64,000 bases of DNA from Pithys albifrons albifrons (Eukaryota; Chordata; Aves; Passeriformes; Thamnophilidae). The notes beneath the pieces were generated by a model that was given only the letters and a program-made list of their open reading frames with translations, was not told the DNA's origin and made no database searches. The DNA is taken from positions 42,259,669 through 42,323,668 of the forward strand of contig NC_092462.1 of NCBI RefSeq assembly GCF_047495875.1, in the 5' to 3' direction. Shown one piece after another: positions 21,901 to 36,900 of this stretch (positions are counted from its first letter, which is position 1; each line of letters opens with the position of its first letter). Position numbers and translations under genes: made by a program.

Positions 21901-24900
21901 GTAATGGCTGCTGCCTTTAGCATGGCTGCCTACTGCCCAGACCCCAACCCAGAAAAGCAGAGTCTTGATTGCAGGTTCCCTTCAACTCATATGGTTTTGA
22001 ACCACTGTGTCCTGTTTCCTGGGAGGGTAACCCTAGGCATCTATCAGGCTATCAAAGGCATTTGCAAGAGGTCTTTCTCCATCCATCCCAGAAGGACTGC
22101 ACAGATAGGGCTCATTCACAAGGAACACAGAAGTCACATGTCTGAAGGAATGATGTGATCGAGTTACCACAGCTGGCAAGAGACCTCTCAAGCCCCAACT
22201 TCCACCCTCAGCTCTGTGTTACACATTTTAGCCCATGCAGACTGCTTTGCACAGCCCCTGTGATCCTGCCTTCCCGGAGAGCAACCTCATGCTCTGCACT
22301 GGACATGAGTGCTGAGAGTGCACAGATCATGCCTCGTGGATTGTGTCCCTGCACATCTTTGGAGAGACTGGCAGTACCTTGCCCTTCTCTCAAGGCTTGA
22401 CTAAGCATTAGGTTTAGGCAGAGGGCTGTAAACCAGTGGGCTGAACAGCTCTTTCAGACCCCAGGATCTAAACTTCACCCAAAGTCCTCCTGAAGCAAGG
22501 AACCAGGCAGCTCACATACTCCAGACTGTTACTTCCAAAGTCAGCATCTTCCCTATGCCAAAGTCACCACTGCAGTGTGCAGTAAGCAGAGGAACAGTCC
22601 AAAATGTTAAATGTAACTGCAATGCCCTGTGAAGTTAATGCTCTGCAGAGCTTCTCGTTCTCTGGCCCAGGCAGAGAAGGCTGTGCTAATGTGATTAAGC
22701 TGAGTAATTATGCCATAGTGGGGAGAGGAGAGGCAGAAATTAATCTGTGCAAAGGTGAAATGGCCCTGAAGATAGAATCAACAGGAGGAATCCACACAGA
22801 GACAAGAAATAGATATTCCTTGACATGAAGAAACGTGTCACAACAAAAACAGAGTGATGCAGCTGAAAAGGAGTCCATCCTTGGTGTTTATACATAACAA
22901 AATGCTGAGCAAGATACAGCACTATACTTAGAAAAGCCAGGGAAGCTGGCCACTCAGGCATGAAATGTTAGAGAGGTTATTTCAATCAAGAAGGTTATTT
23001 GAATTAGTGTCAAACACAACAGGAGGCTGACTACAGTCTCAGTACTAGAAAACAATGGTTTTCATAGACATCAGTGGATATATGAGAAAACTCACACAGG
23101 CCACTCACATTATTAGTCTGAGTAACCTCAGAAAGGAACCAGCAGTGTTTTTGAAATAAAATACATTTATGTAGGAGAGCTGATATCTCAGGCTGCTTTT
23201 TTTGGTTGTTGTTTCAGAAGAACTAAACTGTTCCTGCACAGCTGTTATGATAATGCTCCTTCCTGCCATTCTTCGGTAGCACCTGACAGAGCAAACCCAC
23301 AAGCACATGGCCAGGGTTCCTGTGGTTCTCCTGTATAGGTCTGTGTGGAGCAAGACAAAGCCAGAAATAGTCACAAGAGTGTCCTAGAAGTTTCAGGTTT
23401 CTAACCCACAGACCCTTGTCCTCACTCTGGGCTCAAGGGCAAATGCATACTTTAAAAAAAAAAGCAATTTATAGAACAATTTAGGCTGGAACGGACCTCA
23501 GGAGGTTTATAGCCCAACCTCTTGCTCAAAACAAGGCCAGCTACAGGACTAGGTCAGGGTGCCTGGGGCCTTATCCATTCCGGTCTTGAAAACCTCTGAG
23601 GATGGAGGCAGCACAATCTTTCTGAGTATCCTGCTTCACTGCCTGACTGTCCTTGTGGTGAAAAAGGTAACATTTTTTTCTTATATGCATCTAGACTGAG
23701 TTTTCTTGTTTCAATTTATGCCTGCTGTTTCTTATCCTCCTACCATGCACTGCTGTGGAGAGCCTGGCTCTGCCTTCTCAGTAATGTCCCTGCAGGTAGG
23801 TGCAGTTGCGATGAGGTCCTGAAAACCATCTCTTCTCCAGGCTGAACAAGCCTCAGTCCCTCAATATCTCCTCACAGAATGAGTGCTCCAGCCCCTGATC
23901 ACCCTAATTAGCCCTTCTCTTCACTTCCTCCCATTTGTTTGCAACTTTCTTGGACTAGGGGGCTCAAGACTGGATGCAGTACTCAAGTAGTGTAACTAGT
24001 GCCAAGCAGAAGAAGATAATTACTTCTACTGGCCATGTTCCTGAAAACTGGTGGTCTTCTCTGTGGCTGAGGTGCTCTGCTGCCTCATGCTTAGCTCATT
24101 GCCTACCCTCCTTTCTGCTGAGCTGCTCCCCAGTCCATCAGCCCCAGCCTCTATTGCTGCAAAATGCTCTTCCTTCCCATGCAAAGGACTGAATTTCATA
24201 AGGTATAGCTGATTTTCATAAGGTTTCTGCTGACCCATTCCTGAAATCTCTCTCAATAATGGCTCTGCCCTCAGGCATATGAACTGCAGTCCCCTATTTG
24301 GTGTCAGCTGTAAAGTTCCAATGTGTACTCTAACACATCTGCTCATTGATATATTAAATGAGACTTGGCGCATGGCAGACCCTCGCAGTACTCCACTTCT
24401 TACTGGCCTCTTGCTAGAGTAACCAGGATCAAGAGCGGCCTTGAGATGCATTCAAAGCATGCTAGTGGCATGAAATTATCTGAGTTTTGGGCTAGTAGGT
24501 CCTGGTATAAGTTAGGACAGCTGAAGGCCACCAAGATACTAAGACAATCTAAGTCGAAGTACTTCAGTTATCCTTCATTTTTCTTATGCAGGCTGGCTGC
24601 AATGACTTTAGGACAGATAGGTCATGATTTGCTCATGTCAGGGTGGTTACCAGACCAGTCCTCTCTATTGTTCCAGCCCAAGAAGCCACCATGACTTCCA
24701 GACCGAGACAGTGACTTCTGTTTGCATTTCAAGACATGAGATCCTGTAGCTGAGGTTAAAAGAAAGCATCATTGTCATGCTCATGTATATAGCGAAGTCT
24801 TCCTAGAAACATTTGGAAAAAGAACAAATGTTTCAAAGGCTCCTCCCCACTAATAAATTAAAGCACCATCATAACCCCCTGCCTTAAGCTTTGTAAAGAC

Positions 24901-27900
24901 CTTCTAAATGCTTTGGTCATTGCAGACTAAACACACTGGGAAGCATAATCATTTATCAATGTGTGAGACTAACACTGGAGACTATTTGAAAGAACATATT
25001 ATTTACTCAGTCCCAAAGATAAAAATTACTAAATATACCCTTTTTAAAAATGTGTCTGGAAGTAATTTCAGCCTAATAAGTCAAATGCAAAACCATGTGT
25101 AAAATAATAAAAAGCATGGAGAAAAATTAATACTTAGGTTTGCCTTAAAAGATGACATTTGTGTTTCTACTCAGTCCCCTGAGGCTTGCACGTTAGCACC
25201 ATGTTAAAAAAAAAAAGGCCAGGTTAGATCTCAAACTTTTTCTACTGTCAAATGTGGTTTTGTCCTGCTTTCTACAGAAATAAGGCTTATATGATTGTGG
25301 GAACTCTATACAGCATGTCCATATGTACATTTGGGTCTGTTCTCCCCTAATAACTTCTGAACACACTGTAGGACTTGGATAAGAGATAAATGAGTGCCAA
25401 AGACTCTTAACTTCCTACCAGTTTTATGAAAATAAGGGGCCAGATGAAAACAGAAACCAACAGCACCCTGACTGGGGGTGGTGGCAAGCCTGTTATCTCA
25501 CCCCTTTTTTAGGTATCAGAGAATCCAGATGGGAGGCAGACATTGGAAACCAGATCACTTGCAAGATCACTTGTTATCAGTCACTACATGGCAGCAAGAG
25601 AGATCTACCCCCCCAGGGCCCTCAGCTCCCCATCTGCATATATACCATTAATGCAGCCCCTAGCACTCTGCACACTGTGCTAGATGTGGAGTAAACATGC
25701 AGCATAGAAGACCTCTAATCTTTAGTAAGTCATGGGGCAAGGGGAACATGCTATATTCACAGCACATCATTTGTACCACTGAAAATCCCACTCTAGTAAA
25801 AGATGGAAAGACCTCTGTATTACATCTAAAAAGGTTCTTTTTCCATTAGTCACAGGCTAAAATCTGCAGCTTACATTTCCAGTCTCAGATCTGCCAAGCT
25901 GTTTTCAAGGTGAAATGAATAGAAGACTGAGTTTTTGAGTTTCATTAACAATTCAGAAGGCAGGTGAACAGGCATCTCTGGATCTTTGTCAGCTACCCTG
26001 TAAGAGCACCCTTTCCCCCAGTGTCCTCCAAACATTTCCAGAAAAAGCACTGTGAAGAAATGCCAGGATGCTTACCTGCATAGGACGAGACAGGGGAGAT
26101 CTGAAGGGGGTACAGCTGGCTCATGCTGAGGGGCTGTTCATCACTTTCTGTTGTCACTTCTACTACCTGACAAACATCAGGAGGGTTGGCAACTATCACC
26201 TGCTCCTCGCTGCTGCCATCAAAGTGCTGCTGTCCTACAACTTGGGGTTAGAAATACAAAAAATATTACTCATAACACCTTGATCCTGCTGAATCTCTAA
26301 GAGCTTGTTCTTGGAGTCTGCTTGGTGTCTGAGTGAGTCTTGAGTAGTCCCAGCAGCTTCTTCCATGCCCACCACCTGCTGTCAGTGGGAGTTCTAAAGG
26401 AAGTTTGTGATCCTCACCCAGCAAGCTCTGGCCTCTGAATGCTGTCATGTAAATTATGCAATGAAAGTCCAGAACTGGCATGCAAACCACTGGCCACAGG
26501 GTCATGCAAAACACTGTGGGACTCTGATATACATGATATGAACTAAGATAAATAAATATGAATGCACATGCCGATACACACAATCCATTACTGTATTTTA
26601 TCTTTAGACACAACTTTTTGAAAAAGACAAGCCACAGGTGTTTTTCCCAGGGAAAAGCTGTGTATTATTTTGCTTTGTGAAGTGCCGGGTAAGCACTGGA
26701 AAATCTCCCAAACTTAGATGTGTATTTTAAGATACAATGCCAGCAGAGAGAAAATTACATATGTACTGGATAGACTTGTTTTTTTAAAGTTTAATCACTA
26801 CAATTACTACAATTTTGTTCCAGATATTTTATTTCACCTTTCATGGTTATGACACAACCAGCTTTTTGTTGCATGTAGTGAGAGGGGTGCAAGAGCACAT
26901 ACACACAGAGTTAATTTTTATCTGGGAGAAACCAATATTGTGCAACCCTCTCAGGATATGAGCAGGCCACCTGCACTGTTTTATCTTTTTCCTCAATACC
27001 TGATGAATTCTTACCCACCCTGAGAGATAAAATGTACAGCAAAAATTACTGCTCACCCGGGCAATATGCCACAACTTCCTGTGAGCTGCATGCATGTCAG
27101 AAACACTGCAGGTGCTGCTTGTCTTTAGTCCCCTCCAGCTGACTTCCCTCCTTTCTGCAGAGCAGATCTAATTTACCCTTTCCTCTCTGTTTACAATAAA
27201 ATCCTTTTTGCAATCCTTCTCCCTCCAGTCTGAATAAGCAGCACACTTCACATGTCAATAATTAAAGAACACTGTATGGCAGTTCCCCCCCTGACCCTCA
27301 GTCAGGGAACAGGAAGCATTAATAGCACTACAGTGCTATTCCCTCAATTTATAACAGCAGAAGCAACAATCATGTTCTAATACTCTTACAAAGGAACAGA
27401 ATGCCATAAAGAGAGAAAAACTACTCACAAACTTTCAGCCAAACAAGTACTTGAGGCGAATGACTATGCCTATGAAATGGCGACCAAAAATAGTCACTGC
27501 ACATAATTTCTGCTATCTCTCCAAGCAGCAGACTAACATCTCTTTCAAACACTTTTTTGTTCATATCTAAAAGTGGAATTCTAGACAAAATGGTATATGG
27601 GTCATATTCCTAAGCGTTCTTGCTGCAGTGACAACCTCAGCCAAAACAAGAGCTGTCGAAACCCAGCCCAATTATTCTACCAAGAACCAATTATTCACAT
27701 GCTGAGATGACAGCTAAGTCCTAAATGCAGTCTTTGCTGTTCCTTTTTGTTAGCTCAGTGATGTTAAGAACTATTGCTGCTACTGAGGTGCCAGCAAAAA
27801 GAACCAAGTTCCTTCATTTTGCCTGCTGGTTTAAACTCGCCAATAAAACAGTACCCTACACAAACCTCTGCTTTAAGCAACAGGAAACTGTCACCCAACT

Positions 27901-30900
27901 CAGTTTAACTCCCACATGACACTGGCTACAGTCTCCTCATAGCTGAGGACTACCCTGTGGAGTAAGTTCACATCAGGAAAAGCCAACTAAGCATGCCTGT
28001 AAGTGCTTTACCCTCAAGGGGACCACCACACTGCCACAGTATTGCTCACTGTGCAAGGTGGTGGGGCTGACCTGCAACCTTGCAGAGCCTGTACTACTGA
28101 AAAATGGGTCAACTTGACTGCAACCATGACATTCTCCAAAGTGCAAAATGCTGATGGAAAGATAAGTTTGGCAGAGCCAAAAGGGTTTTTGAAGTCACTT
28201 GTGTGCATAGAAGCATAGAAGTACTTACCTACAACGTTCACTGTACTGTCAACTTCATTTTTTATACTGGAGGACAGGAAATAGTCAGAAGTGACATCAT
28301 TTAGCCCATTAATCCCAAAAGATGATTCAACTGGCTCTTGCTAGAATAAAAACAGTACAGTTGGGTCAGGATTGCTTTATTTTGAGAGCCTGGAGACAGT
28401 TCATCTCTTTGTTCTGAGACAGTAATAAATCCCATCACTTCTGCCTGCCACATATCCCTTGCTCTCTGCGTAACACTGTCTTAAAAAATAGTTTGGTTCT
28501 CTGAGGAGAAGACAGAGTCTACTTCATTTCCAAGTCTTGTGCTTTAAAACAAAAGCTATTTTTAATTTTCAGATTTAGAGTGAGCCTTCCGAGAGCAAGG
28601 AATCAGTATGCTATTTAGTACAAGACATTCCCATTTGAAACAAACAAGGAAAAGATGTTGCTTTAAAATAGTACTCCAGTTAATATTCATCCTCATTCCC
28701 TTCCAAACATGCTCTCTCTCTTCATGCTATCTGAAAGATAGCCTTAGCTTCTGTACAGCAATTACTAAAGTCTAGCCTTAACTTTTGTCTATGGCAAGCC
28801 TGAAAGCAAACCAAAGTGTTTACATTAAATACAGCCTTTTAGATCACACCATAAACAACATTACTACAGGGCAACAGCAGTGGGAAAATGCCACCTGTTC
28901 TACACAAACTGAGCTTTCCACAAGATGCATCCCTGTAGGCCTGGTACACTTGAGTGGGAATGTAAAAAATTCCCTTCACAGTAGACATCATCAAAAAATT
29001 AATTCCATAAACTCAAGATTTCTTTAAAAAGCTATAAACACATTTAAAGGATTATCAGCGGGTCCAACTTCCTCCCTGGAATAGGCTCCCTTATAGGGTT
29101 CTCGGTTACAAAGTCTAAAGTCTTCTGATCTTACTCTGAGCTGGCCCTGAAGAGTAGTTCTACCTCACTCCTGAGCCAGAGAGACCCACAGCAAGGTGCA
29201 GAGCTGTCCACCGGATCTGATGCCATGCCATACTCATTTTCACTGCTCTAGAGCATTTCATCAAAGGCAGGGCAAAGGTGAGCCTCAGGACTTGAGATGC
29301 CAGGCCTTCACAGCACTAACTGCATGAACTGTTATCTCTGGGACAAGAAAGTGGGTCTTTCCTAGATGTCACATGCTGTGACTGTGATCCACACAAAAAG
29401 ACCTGTCACTTTGACACAAGCACCTTCCCAGCCATTAAGCAAGGTAAACATACATCCTGTCCCAAGGTCCCTCTGTACATCAGAAGGGTGCAAAGTTAAG
29501 TGTCCAGATGTCTAGCCTAAGCTAAATGCATGGGGAAATGTGTCACTAAGATTCAAAAAATGTCTCTCAATATGGAGTTGCATGGTCAAAAGGATACAAC
29601 TAGGATAAGGTAGACTTTAAACCTCAGTGCAGTTGTTTGTTTCAAAGGAAAGAGGCTGTTTTGCTCTGGGCTGCTCCGACACCTGAATTTCAGAAACATT
29701 CCTTCCATAACTACTGTATTTCTTCTTATATAGAAAAGCAAATGGCAAATGTATTGCTGAGACTGCCAGCCTCCAGGCATTGTAACATTGAGGCTGTGTC
29801 CACTGATGACCTAACTCAGGGCTCTAGCAGCCTTCACATTTTAAAAAAACCCAACCCAAACATCCTGGGTAACTGTAGCTACTTAACCAAACCACAACCA
29901 TTGGCAAAACCCACCACAATTTACTGTTGCAGCTATTAAAAAACTATTTGCAACAGACTCTTTTCACAAGCTCTCCCACTATTGAGCAGCCATTTTTTAC
30001 CTTAATTTGTTTGAATTTGTCATCCTTCTCAGACTTCGTTTTTTTTCCTGCAACAACAGAAGGAAGATTTCATAAAGTCCTGTGTGCCATGAGTTATCCT
30101 TCACACCTTCTACATTTACCAACCAATAGACCCCAAATGTGCCTCAAAATCGCAGGACCTCCTAGTAAAGAGAAAACATATTTTGCTTAATTTTACCCCT
30201 CCTTTAAGGTCTGGACAGCCAAAAATTCACCTTGAACACTATGGCTTTGTGTTTCTGTTTTAAAAGACTACAAAAGAGAAGCACTACAGGACCAAGGAAA
30301 CCAACTGCAGTCAAAAAATCAAAGTGAAAACTATGGAATAGTGACAAATTAAGCAACAAGGCCAGCTAAAAAAAAAGAAGGAAGGGGGAGAAAAATATTC
30401 TTAAAAGGAAGAAAAATCAAAATGTATGCCTCATCACATTTTTTACACTCTCAGTGTAGTTATAGGAAAAGGGAGACGGTTAATTGATTTAAAGTGAAGA
30501 GAGATCACATAAACTTCAACCAATATTTTTGTAAATAGTTGCAACCTGGTGAGGAAATACATATTACAATTCATGCAAAAAAGTTTATGCAATCATGCTG
30601 GACTTGAGAATCTAGAAAACCATACAGCATGTGAACTTCACAAAATGTCATGTGCCTTGGCAGACCCCAGTGTTGCTGCCCCAGTTCTGATACGATGAGA
30701 TCCTGATGCTGAAGCTCAGACTTGCTGGTGCAAGCTCAGCTCTACCCCACTGTTAGCACAGATGTGTCCCAGGAATTTCTCCCATCTCTACTACAAGACA
30801 TCACTGAAAATTAGCAATGTTTGCAGCCGCATTTTTTTGCTCCCACATGTAAATTTAGGCACATGACAGGAAGAAAGGACATGTGAAAGTATGTATGGGG

Positions 30901-33900
30901 CCCAAGATATATCAGTTTTATACCAACTGGACTTTCTGCAAAATCTTCTCCTGCTACAGCCTCCATTTCCAGAATCTCAGCTTTCAATATGAACTTTTTT
31001 AGTTCTTACATGAGTCTACCACAAAGGAACAGGTTATATGCCTAAATATACAAAATACACCATTGACAAGAGCCTGGAAACAGTTTCAAAGCAATTGTTC
31101 TACCTTTTGCAGATTGGTCTCCTTTTCAAGTATGATTCTGCCCCAAAAATGCCATGGGTCATCATTTCTAGTCACACTGACCTTAAACTACAGCTATGCC
31201 TTTCACTTCTCAATCTAAGTAAACAGCAAACTCAGCTACAGGTGAACTGAATTGGATTTTGGAGGAACACTGTGCGTTTGGTTTGCAGGTTATCTTTTCA
31301 TCTGAAATCCTAGACAACAGAGGATACCACAGGACTAAGGAAGACACTGTTCTACTTCATATACCAGTAAAGAAGCCATAAGAAAGCCAGTGAACCATAA
31401 ATAAAACCATGTTTCTACTTTGAAAGAAACCAAATACTCCTGAGATTGACCAGGTGGTTAGGTCCCCTCCTGGCAGGTGGGAGATTTAATCCCTAAATTT
31501 GGGGATTCAAACAGTTTCCCATTTCACCATTATCATGCTCTGGGGGCTGGTTTTTCATGGTCTTTGTAACTAACAATGTGGTTTCATGGTTTAGTGTTCT
31601 GAGCAGAGTGTACTGCTCATGACAGAGCCAGTTTAATTCTACCCTTGCTTGAAAAGATATCAAAGTGTCTGGCACCCTATTGTGAATGAGCCCTACTGAG
31701 TTAAATGCGGTGATCTCTAATATCCCCCAATCATATTCCCTGACGGAAGGGGACCTGGAACTAGAATCTCAACACACCTCCATTGGCTTTAGCAGACACA
31801 CATCAACAGCTTGGGGCTACCACATCTCACTGATCCTCTCTTCAAGCAGCTGCTTCTCTTGACTGAATGTAGCCCTTTTTTCATACAGCAGTTCCAAAGT
31901 TCTAGGGAACATCTGGATAAAAACATCCAGCTTCACAGCAGAATTGGCATGTTTTGCAGGCTCCGAAATAATACTAATTTTTAAAGTAATTTTCCTATGC
32001 TACATTTCCTGCAGCAGTGTCAGGCATCCACTTTCAAGGTGGGGGAGGAAATTAATTAAATAATTGAGTGGTCCAACAATAGGAACAGTTTAGCTTGGGT
32101 GCCTCTGGTGAGGGACCCTAAAAGAATCCCTGAACTTTTATACCTTTACAGTCTATGTACCCATTCCAATAGTTATTTTTGGGTTTGGGGTCTTCCTGTT
32201 GTTCACTGGCTCTGGCAGAGTCTCTGTGTGACTGACCACCCACCAGCCGGCCCCAGCGCCAAGCCAGCCAGCCACAGGTCCTGCTGTCCTTTGCTAGGCA
32301 AAGGGTTGGTGCCCACTTCATGCTCCTTGCTGAGGCACCAATTATTTCCCAGCCCGCCAGGTTTGCACCGGTGGCTTGCATGCTGAGATACCTGCACTAG
32401 GTGTATTTCTCAATGCAATGCCCCCATGAATATTCCAAGTTGACAAGCTCTCCCACTTACCTTTTTTGGATGGTCTTTCAGAGAGCGGCAGCATCCGGTA
32501 CACTCTGAAGGCATTGTTTCCTTTCTTTATACTTTTATCCTTCACTTCTTCTATGTCAGGCAGGGAGTTCATAGCACAACGAAAGTTTGCCTTCCATGTC
32601 TTTGGATCGGGTTTATCTACTCCTGATTGGTATTTTCCTAAGGAAGAAAAGAAAGTTTAGGACATGCAATTGAAAACCGAAGGCATATTAGTAAAAGTGT
32701 AGGTTGCCTTCAAGGTATCAGTCTTTGGTTCCCATGAGAAGCATTCAAACAATAGCTGAGGTTGCAGGTGAGTGCTGTGATCTCACTTCCATGCACATTT
32801 CTAGAACACTTGATGAACAGTTTGTGCTCAAGAATGACCCAGGGTGCTGAAGATCAGATGTGACTCCACAACAACATGGAAAAGCGTGCACAGCATTTAC
32901 CTTTATTATGTCTGGCTCAAATCCATAGAAAGGCACAACAAAGCCTAAGGGCTTATGTTTACAAAGTACTGACTCTGCTCTACTCCTGGCAGTTTTGAAC
33001 CCACTGTTGTTAACAATATTGTTTAAATCAATTAAGTTTTACTGTGTTCATCAATGCAAATGAGTTATGGCTTCAATAACACTGGGGAGTATTGCAGGCC
33101 TTGAAAAAAGCTCTTAGCCTCCCACAAATCTTGAAACTTAAGTTCACTCTCTGTCTTAAGAAAAGCAAAGACAAGGAAGAAGGAAAACATAACTTTAAAT
33201 GGGAAAACAATGTGAAAATCTGTCCTGCAGAAAAAGAGTTCAATACCTGTGTGAATTGCCCAGTTTCTAAATAAGGGAGCATCTTTTTCAACATCCCACC
33301 CATGTCTTGCAGCATGCATCCAGGGAATCTGAAAAATCTTCTTCTCCTGGAAGGGAAAACAAACAGGAAATGCCAATACTGAAAGACTTGAGGGATCTTC
33401 TGATCATCTTAAATCACTCATTTATAAGCATGGTTTCAGCATCTGCAAGTGTTTTGCTCCCTTTTAACCCAGTGTCACTGTCACTGAAGTCAACAGGAAA
33501 ATATCCACTGGCATCACCAAAAGCAGAATACAGCCCAAGTGTATGAAATACTCAGAAGCCACTTCATGGAAGATGAGCCTGGCAGCTTTCCAAGCTGACA
33601 CATCGAAAAAACATGCAGTACTACACATTTCTAAACATTCAAACAAAGGCTAGTTTGGCAGCACAGACACTTTTATGATTAGAAAAATTACATCTGACTC
33701 TAAACAATATATAGGAACAGAGCAAATTCAAAGGATTTAGAATTCAGGCAGTAAATACTTGCATGGTGAAGAGAAGAGTTATTATAAATTTATATGCCAA
33801 GCAAATAGACATATCATATCAGCTGTAGACACTTCTCCAGTGAGGATAAAAAACACCAGACACTCATGTGAAGAGCTGTCATTGAAGACACCTGAACATA

Positions 33901-36900
33901 CTTTAGTTCAGAAACTTTAGGCCAAAGAGAAGTAGATTCAAAGCAATCCAAAGGAAGGGTTTTTTTTCAATTATTTTTTTAAAACACATGTAGCTAAATC
34001 AGGGCATGCTTTATGTGCTGGCAGTATAAAATAATTCCCAAAGGGACCATGGAAGATAATAGACTGGTGACTATTAAAGATGACAGTTTTGGGATGTAGC
34101 TCCAGCTGTGGGAGCCCAGTGGCTTTCAGAGCTCAAACAGCATGCATTCCTACACTCCTTCCACAAGCACTTAGTACACAGGATACTGGGCCAAATGGAT
34201 GCTGGGTCAGATGTGCTTTTATGTCATACAACATGGTAATGAATTCTTTTGTGGTGACCTACAGGGCTGCTTCAGAACTCTTCATGTTTTTTTCTGCAAA
34301 GCCATACAAAAGGGGTTTGTTACACAACACTCATTTTTATTCCCCTGTTGGAAGGATTACATCTTAAGTGGCTTCATGCAAATATCTTGCACTATAAACT
34401 TTGCAGGTTTAGATCCAATTCTCAGTCTGTGAAGAGAAGAATACTTCCAGGGTAAAATTCACCCTCCTCCTGAGGCGGCCACCTGAGCTATGCCAACTGA
34501 ACCGCACTCTAAAAGAGCCTATTGCTCTTCACTGACTACAAATAACTCAAGACAGGCAGCTCTCCTTTAAATGACTCCATTGTAGATGTCTGTGGTTGGG
34601 TGAGATGTATCCTTTGCCCTTTCCCCTTCCCCCAACAACCACCTTTTCTCCTTGTCTGTCTGGTTAATATTTCACTAATGTCAAGGTTAGGTTTATTTCC
34701 CTTCCTTCCCATGTGATCCTTTCTTTTTTTTAGGCTGCATTTTGTCCTTCAACTCTTGTTTTTAATCCTTTTGCTCATGTACTTCACTTGTTTGGAATTG
34801 CATTCTTCCCTTCTCGCATGGCCTCATCTTTAATTTGGTGAAAGCACTGATTTAACATGTTCCTCATTCCGCTCAAATCCTCACACCCCCGTTCTTCCTC
34901 TTAACCCTAGTCCCATCACGTCTCTCCTTTTGCCTCCTTACTCTTCCCCCTATATATAATTAAATAATCCTACAGAGATGCTCACCTTGTCCCCCAAGTA
35001 GAAGCAGCCTAAAGAAAGCCTCAACCCCACTATTCTGTGGCCCAGAGCACTGCTGTATTCAGCAGAGGTAGAATAAGCTTTCTGCCTTTACTCCCCCACA
35101 GAGTAAAACAAGCACTGGAAAAAAAAAATCACATTTTCATAGAAAACAATTTCTATCAACAAGAACTTTGAGAATAGATTAAAAAGTCTTCTCATGCTTG
35201 AGCGGTTTGCACAATGCTACAGAAATTGTATCATGGATTTCATATTCCATACAGTAATTCAAAACCTAGCAGACTGAGCAAGGCTCTAGACAGTATCCTG
35301 TCATCATCAGCTGTACTCACTGCTTCAAAGGAAGGTGCTAGAACACTCAACAGCAGTCTAAGTGGTCATTACAGAAAGTTCTTCCCAATCTCAAAGGTCT
35401 TTAAGCACAGGAATTATACCAAATTAAATACAAATAGCAAAATAATAGAATCCACATGTATTATAATACATATCTAATTTAACACACCTATACAGAAACT
35501 ACAGATTTTCTCATCAACTATTGAAAATATAACTTTCTCTAAAATCCTGCAAGGCTGCTGATTGCATCAATACCATGTGGTTGTGTGTTCTGCTTTAGTT
35601 CACCTGGAAGATTTATATTTAAATACCAATTCTTTATTTTGCACATTATCAAACATTACCTATATTCTTTTTCAGTTGATGCTTCCCAGTAATGACCTTA
35701 ACAGGAAAGGGCTCACCAGTGCTTTCTCTTAGACTTGGAAAACCACGAGCTGACTGGTACAGCACTGGACATTTGTGTAGGGCCTCACATTTTTGTTAAA
35801 AAATTATCCTCACCTAAGTCAAAGGCATAACCCATAAAACTTTTGCAGTGTAACAGGAATTACATCCAAGCTCCAGTTGGGACTTCAAAAGGGAAAAGTT
35901 GTGATAGTGTTAGAAATAGGCACGAAGGGGAAAATAGTATGAAATGCTTGGAACTCTAGCATTGCAAAATGCTCCAAGCAGGTGAATGAGCATGAGACCA
36001 CATACTAGCTACAAAGTCATAGGACAAATTTTAAATAGCAGCATTCTTCTTGAGAGTGATACTCCAAGCATCCATAAAAGCTGCAGGTTGCCTCTCCACT
36101 TCTGTTACAGATACTCAGAATGTTACCACTCTAATTTCCTTTTCCAGATCCATGAGAGACACTGACCTCTCATTATCCCCTTCCTCTCACCACCTCTGCC
36201 CTCTACTGAACCATGTCATTTCATTCACATCTCCCAGTTTTGTCTCTCTGGCAAGGTAAACAAATTTCCTTCCTCTCTCATGCCATTCTCAGAATAAAAT
36301 TTTCACCAGGGAGGTACACAAGTATTTATTTTTTAAGTCCTATAAGGAGAGGTTTGTTGTGGAGGTGTAATGTGATCAACTGACAGTAGGGGAAGGAATT
36401 CAGTAAGTCAGCTGCACCTTATTTGTCCTTTTTAAATGAGAGAGGTTTAATTCTTTTCCCAGTCTAGAAAAATTCCCCAAGAAATGACAACAAATGACAA
36501 ACCCACAATGGCAGTACTTTCTTTCATATTTTAATCTTACTTGCTTAAAAGCTGCGCACACACACAAGTTTCATTCTTTATAATCTGACCCATCTTCTTT
36601 TCTAAACTCTTAACTGTCCTTCGCCAAACTCTAATTAAAATGCACAAATCACAAAATCCCAGAGCCTACAAAGTTGATTCTGTGGGTACAGAACAGGCTA
36701 TGATACACATGACACTGTATCATTGATTCCATGCATGGCCTTGTTTACGATCAGAACTTAAAATAAAAATAGAGGTATTTTCGGTTTAATGATCCATTGT
36801 TGGAATAAATATTTAAACATTTTAAAAGATAAATGCTCAGAAAGGCAATGAGCTTGTTGAGCAAAATAAAGACAATCCAAACTGATACCAAATCAGAGGG

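Larger units (their letters stand above)
20357..26075 (-). other. IRF2: IRF2 intron 7, with a solo LTR and a CR1
   Basis: Spliced GTAAGC...TTTGACAG. It holds the solo LTR at 20799-21419 and the CR1 at 23467-24460. The remainder shows no recognised gene. Confidence 0.85.
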